In this document: positions 14,430-14,731 of the stretch, piece after piece
Numbering within the stretch: position 1 is the stretch's first letter
Layout of the letters: each line of letters begins with the position of its first letter
Source of the DNA: Caldilineaceae bacterium
GTDB lineage: Bacteria; Chloroflexota; Anaerolineae; Caldilineales; Caldilineaceae
Assembly (NCBI GenBank): GCA_014879855.1
Contig: JACSRH010000115.1
Span: forward strand, 1 to 14,731
Direction of reading: 5' to 3'
DNA length: 14,731 nt
Position numbers and translations under genes: made by a program
Notes under the pieces: generated by a model
Databases searched by the model: none
What the model was told of the DNA's origin: nothing
Seen by the model: only the letters and a program-made list of their open reading frames with translations

Positions 14430-14480
14430 ATGGTTCAGTGGCGCGCCACAAGGGACTGGGCGCTGACTTGCATCAATATA

Positions 14481-14620
14481 GTGTGAGGAATCATGCCATC
14501 ATCCACACTCTCGCGATCAGTCGGAAGCTCGCCCCGCCCAGGCAAAAGGCAGATGGCAAAGCACAGGGGCGGACTTATACAACCTGACCCGGTTCAAAAA
14601 GCAGTCTGTGCAACAGGCAA
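14481..14620. other. Intergenic stretch with several possible RNA stems
   Basis: Between the VTT gene and the tRNA terminator are GTGTG/CACAC (14481-14485, 14504-14508), CGCCCC/GGGGCG (14530-14535, 14566-14571) and AACC/GGTT (14581-14584, 14591-14594). They could belong to a small structured RNA, but they match no RNA family I recognise. A 57-codon open frame from 14493 runs into the tRNA and is not accepted as a gene. Confidence 0.2.
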
Positions 14621-14633
14621 TCAGAGGAACAAG

Positions 14634-14659
14634 AGAGGGGCGGCCATGGCCGCCCCTCT
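14634..14659 (-). terminator. Palindromic hairpin terminating the tRNA-Lys transcript
   Basis: A perfect 26-base palindrome (13-bp arms 14634-14646 and 14647-14659, centre CCATGG) gives a very GC-rich stem one base past the encoded CCA end of the tRNA. On the minus strand it is followed by CTTGTT, a weak U-tract. The location makes it the probable terminator of the tRNA. Confidence 0.7.
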
Positions 14660-14660
14660 T

Positions 14661-14731
<71 letters not shown>

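Noticed and set aside
14481..14620. SRP RNA or TPP riboswitch between the VTT gene and the tRNA
   Set aside because: GGTCAGG- and AACCTGA-like fragments are present, but the GGAA tetraloop region of SRP RNA and the paired TPP core are not.

Overview
The window is a GC-rich bacterial chromosomal segment made of compact metabolic and transport operons. No phage, insertion-sequence, CRISPR or plasmid gene is visible. I infer a Chloroflexota (Anaerolineae or Caldilineae-like) source. The reasons are the gene mix, the lipoprotein with an Ala/Pro/Asp-rich linker, and dispersed GCGGAT/ATCCGC palindromic repeats of a kind I associate with such genomes. No marker gene proves this.

Layout. Positions 1-2700: a terminator-like hairpin, a conserved protein of unknown function, then aceK (isocitrate dehydrogenase kinase/phosphatase), both on +. 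Positions 2818-6749, all on -: a complete ChvE/MmsA/MmsB-type monosaccharide ABC importer. It is read from a strong sigma70-like promoter near 6962-6990 with two LacI-type palindromes, and a stem-loop plus U-tract separates the binding protein gene from the ATPase/permease pair. Positions 7290-9360, on -: two translationally coupled Gfo/Idh/MocA oxidoreductases, plausibly sugar or polyol dehydrogenases. Positions 9507-9851, on +: a MazG-like nucleotide pyrophosphohydrolase. Positions 9943-12731, on -: an iron-sulfur subunit and a Tat-exported molybdopterin subunit of the IorAB type. Positions 12908-13312, on -: a small DUF6941-like protein behind a promoter whose transcript should begin with a large hairpin. 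Positions 13622-14395, on +: a TVP38/TMEM64 (VTT) membrane protein with a Trp/Lys pentapeptide repeat at its N-terminus. Positions 14661-14731, on -: a tRNA-Lys(CTT) cut by the window end, with its terminator hairpin.

How it works together. The importer and the two oxidoreductases fit a carbohydrate uptake and oxidation function, although they appear to be separate transcription units. AceK would control carbon flow between the TCA cycle and the glyoxylate bypass, but no isocitrate lyase, malate synthase or isocitrate dehydrogenase gene lies here. IorAB would oxidise an unidentified N-heterocycle or aldehyde outside the cytoplasm.

I found no convincing new multi-gene system. The most unusual items are the WWKKQ repeat on the VTT protein, the hairpin at the predicted transcription start of the DUF6941-like gene, a family of about 70-80 bp palindromic repeats at gene 3' ends, and aceK outside its usual proteobacterial setting.
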